Origin: Desulfurococcales archaeon
Lineage (GTDB): Archaea; Thermoproteota; Thermoprotei_A; Sulfolobales; NBVN01
Direction of reading: 5' to 3'
Assembly (NCBI GenBank): GCA_021163585.1
Contig: JAGGTW010000122.1
Location: 1-6,773 of the forward strand
DNA: 6,773 nt
Shown: positions 6,418 to 6,773 of the stretch, piece by piece
How the letters are laid out: each line of letters starts with the position of its first letter
Position numbering within the stretch: the first letter of the stretch is position 1
Translations under genes and position numbers: made by a program
Notes under the pieces: model-generated
Seen by the model: only the letters and a program-made list of their open reading frames with translations
Database searches by the model: none
Told to the model about the DNA's origin: nothing

Positions 6418-6422
6418 GGTGG
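6418..6422 (+). promoter_or_regulatory. Ribosome binding site favouring the TTG start of the M20 gene
   Basis: GGTGG on the plus strand ends five bases before TTG 6428. A second purine block, GGAGG (6430-6434), is too close to GTG 6437 and rather far from ATG 6449, so the upstream pair is the best spaced. The choice remains tentative. Confidence 0.4.
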
Positions 6423-6427
6423 TTGGT

Positions 6428-6773
6428 TTGGAGGATGTGATAGTCCGTATGGCGAGAGAACTCGAGGAGTACGTGATCGAGCGTAGGAGGGACTTCCACA
6501 TGTATCCCGAGCTGAAGTACGAGGAATACAGGACTTCAGAGACCGTGGCCAATGAATTGAAGAAGTCAGGGTATGAAGTCAGTAGGGCTGCCGGGACGGG
6601 CATGGTAGGTGTTTTGAAGTGTGGAGAAGGCCCGACAGTTGCGCTGAGGGCTGATATGGATGCCCTACCTATTCAGGAGGAGAACGACGTTCCTTACAGG
6701 TCGAGGATTCCCGGCAAGATGCATGCCTGCGGACACGACGCACACACAGCAATGCTTCTAGGAGCAGCCAGAA
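6428..6773 (+). CDS. M20-family metallo-amidohydrolase/peptidase (partial, N-terminal part)
   Basis: Probable zinc- or cobalt-dependent hydrolase of N-acyl amino acids or short peptides (M20D type: carboxypeptidase CpsA, hippurate hydrolase and IAA-amino-acid hydrolase relatives). The visible 115 residues contain RRDFHMYPEL (20-29), ALRADMDALPI (72-82) and MHACGHDAHTAMLLGAA (98-114); C101 and H103 are the family's metal ligands. Members are about 390-400 residues, so most of the gene, including the catalytic Glu pair, lies beyond the right edge. The start is uncertain. TTG at 6428 has GGTGG five bases upstream and gives the usual N-terminal length; GTG 6437 has GGAGG only two bases away; ATG 6449 gives a shorter but possible N-terminus. 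It is divergent from the reductase gene across 87 bases. Family is secure; substrate is not known. Confidence 0.9.
   Translation, partial: MEDVIVRMARELEEYVIERRRDFHMYPELKYEEYRTSETVANELKKSGYEVSRAAGTGMVGVLKCGEGPTVALRADMDALPIQEENDVPYRSRIPGKMHACGHDAHTAMLLGAAR

Noticed and set aside
6394..6603. Minus-strand open frame of 69 codons over the M20 gene start
   Set aside because: The opposite strand carries clear M20 motifs in this stretch; the minus frame is Ser/Tyr-rich with no domain.

Overview
The window looks like chromosomal DNA from an archaeon, probably a thermophilic member of the Thermoproteota (crenarchaea). The pointers are TATA-type promoters instead of -35/-10 boxes, GGTGA/GAGGTG-type ribosome binding sites, heavy use of AGG (Arg) and ATA (Ile) codons, a substrate-binding protein with a pilin-like (class III) signal peptide and a Thr/Pro-rich stalk, and a B12-dependent ribonucleotide reductase. 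No marker gene fixes the genus, so the placement is an inference.

Layout. Positions 1-3892 hold a branched-chain-amino-acid-type (HAAT/Liv) ABC importer read on the minus strand in the order livK (binding protein), livH (permease), livM (permease), livG (ATPase, cut by the left edge). livH and livM overlap by 4 bases (ATGA). livM and livG are 10 bases apart, with the livG ribosome binding site overlapping the livM stop. livK is separated from livH by about 130 bases. A livF would be expected beyond the left edge. Positions 4043-6340 hold a complete, intein-free class II ribonucleotide reductase on the minus strand, with its own TATA box and terminal CxxC. From 6428 to the right edge, divergent on the plus strand, lies the first ~115 codons of an M20-family metallo-amidohydrolase/peptidase.

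How the genes fit together. The Liv cluster is one functional unit: a membrane-anchored binding protein captures an amino acid or similar small polar solute, LivH/LivM form the channel and LivG (plus an unseen LivF) powers import. The M20 enzyme could supply free amino acids by hydrolysing N-acyl amino acids or short peptides, but it is divergent and separated by the reductase gene, so a link is only suggestive. The reductase makes deoxyribonucleotides for DNA synthesis and is probably an independent transcription unit.

There is no gene-free stretch over 300 bases. The three intergenic gaps (2456-2584, 3893-4042, 6341-6427) hold likely promoters and a short direct repeat. I saw no tRNA, rRNA, CRISPR array, insertion sequence or intein. 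The most unusual points are the class III signal peptide plus stalk on LivK, the altered ABC signature motif in LivG, and a reductase N-terminus lacking a recognisable ATP-cone.
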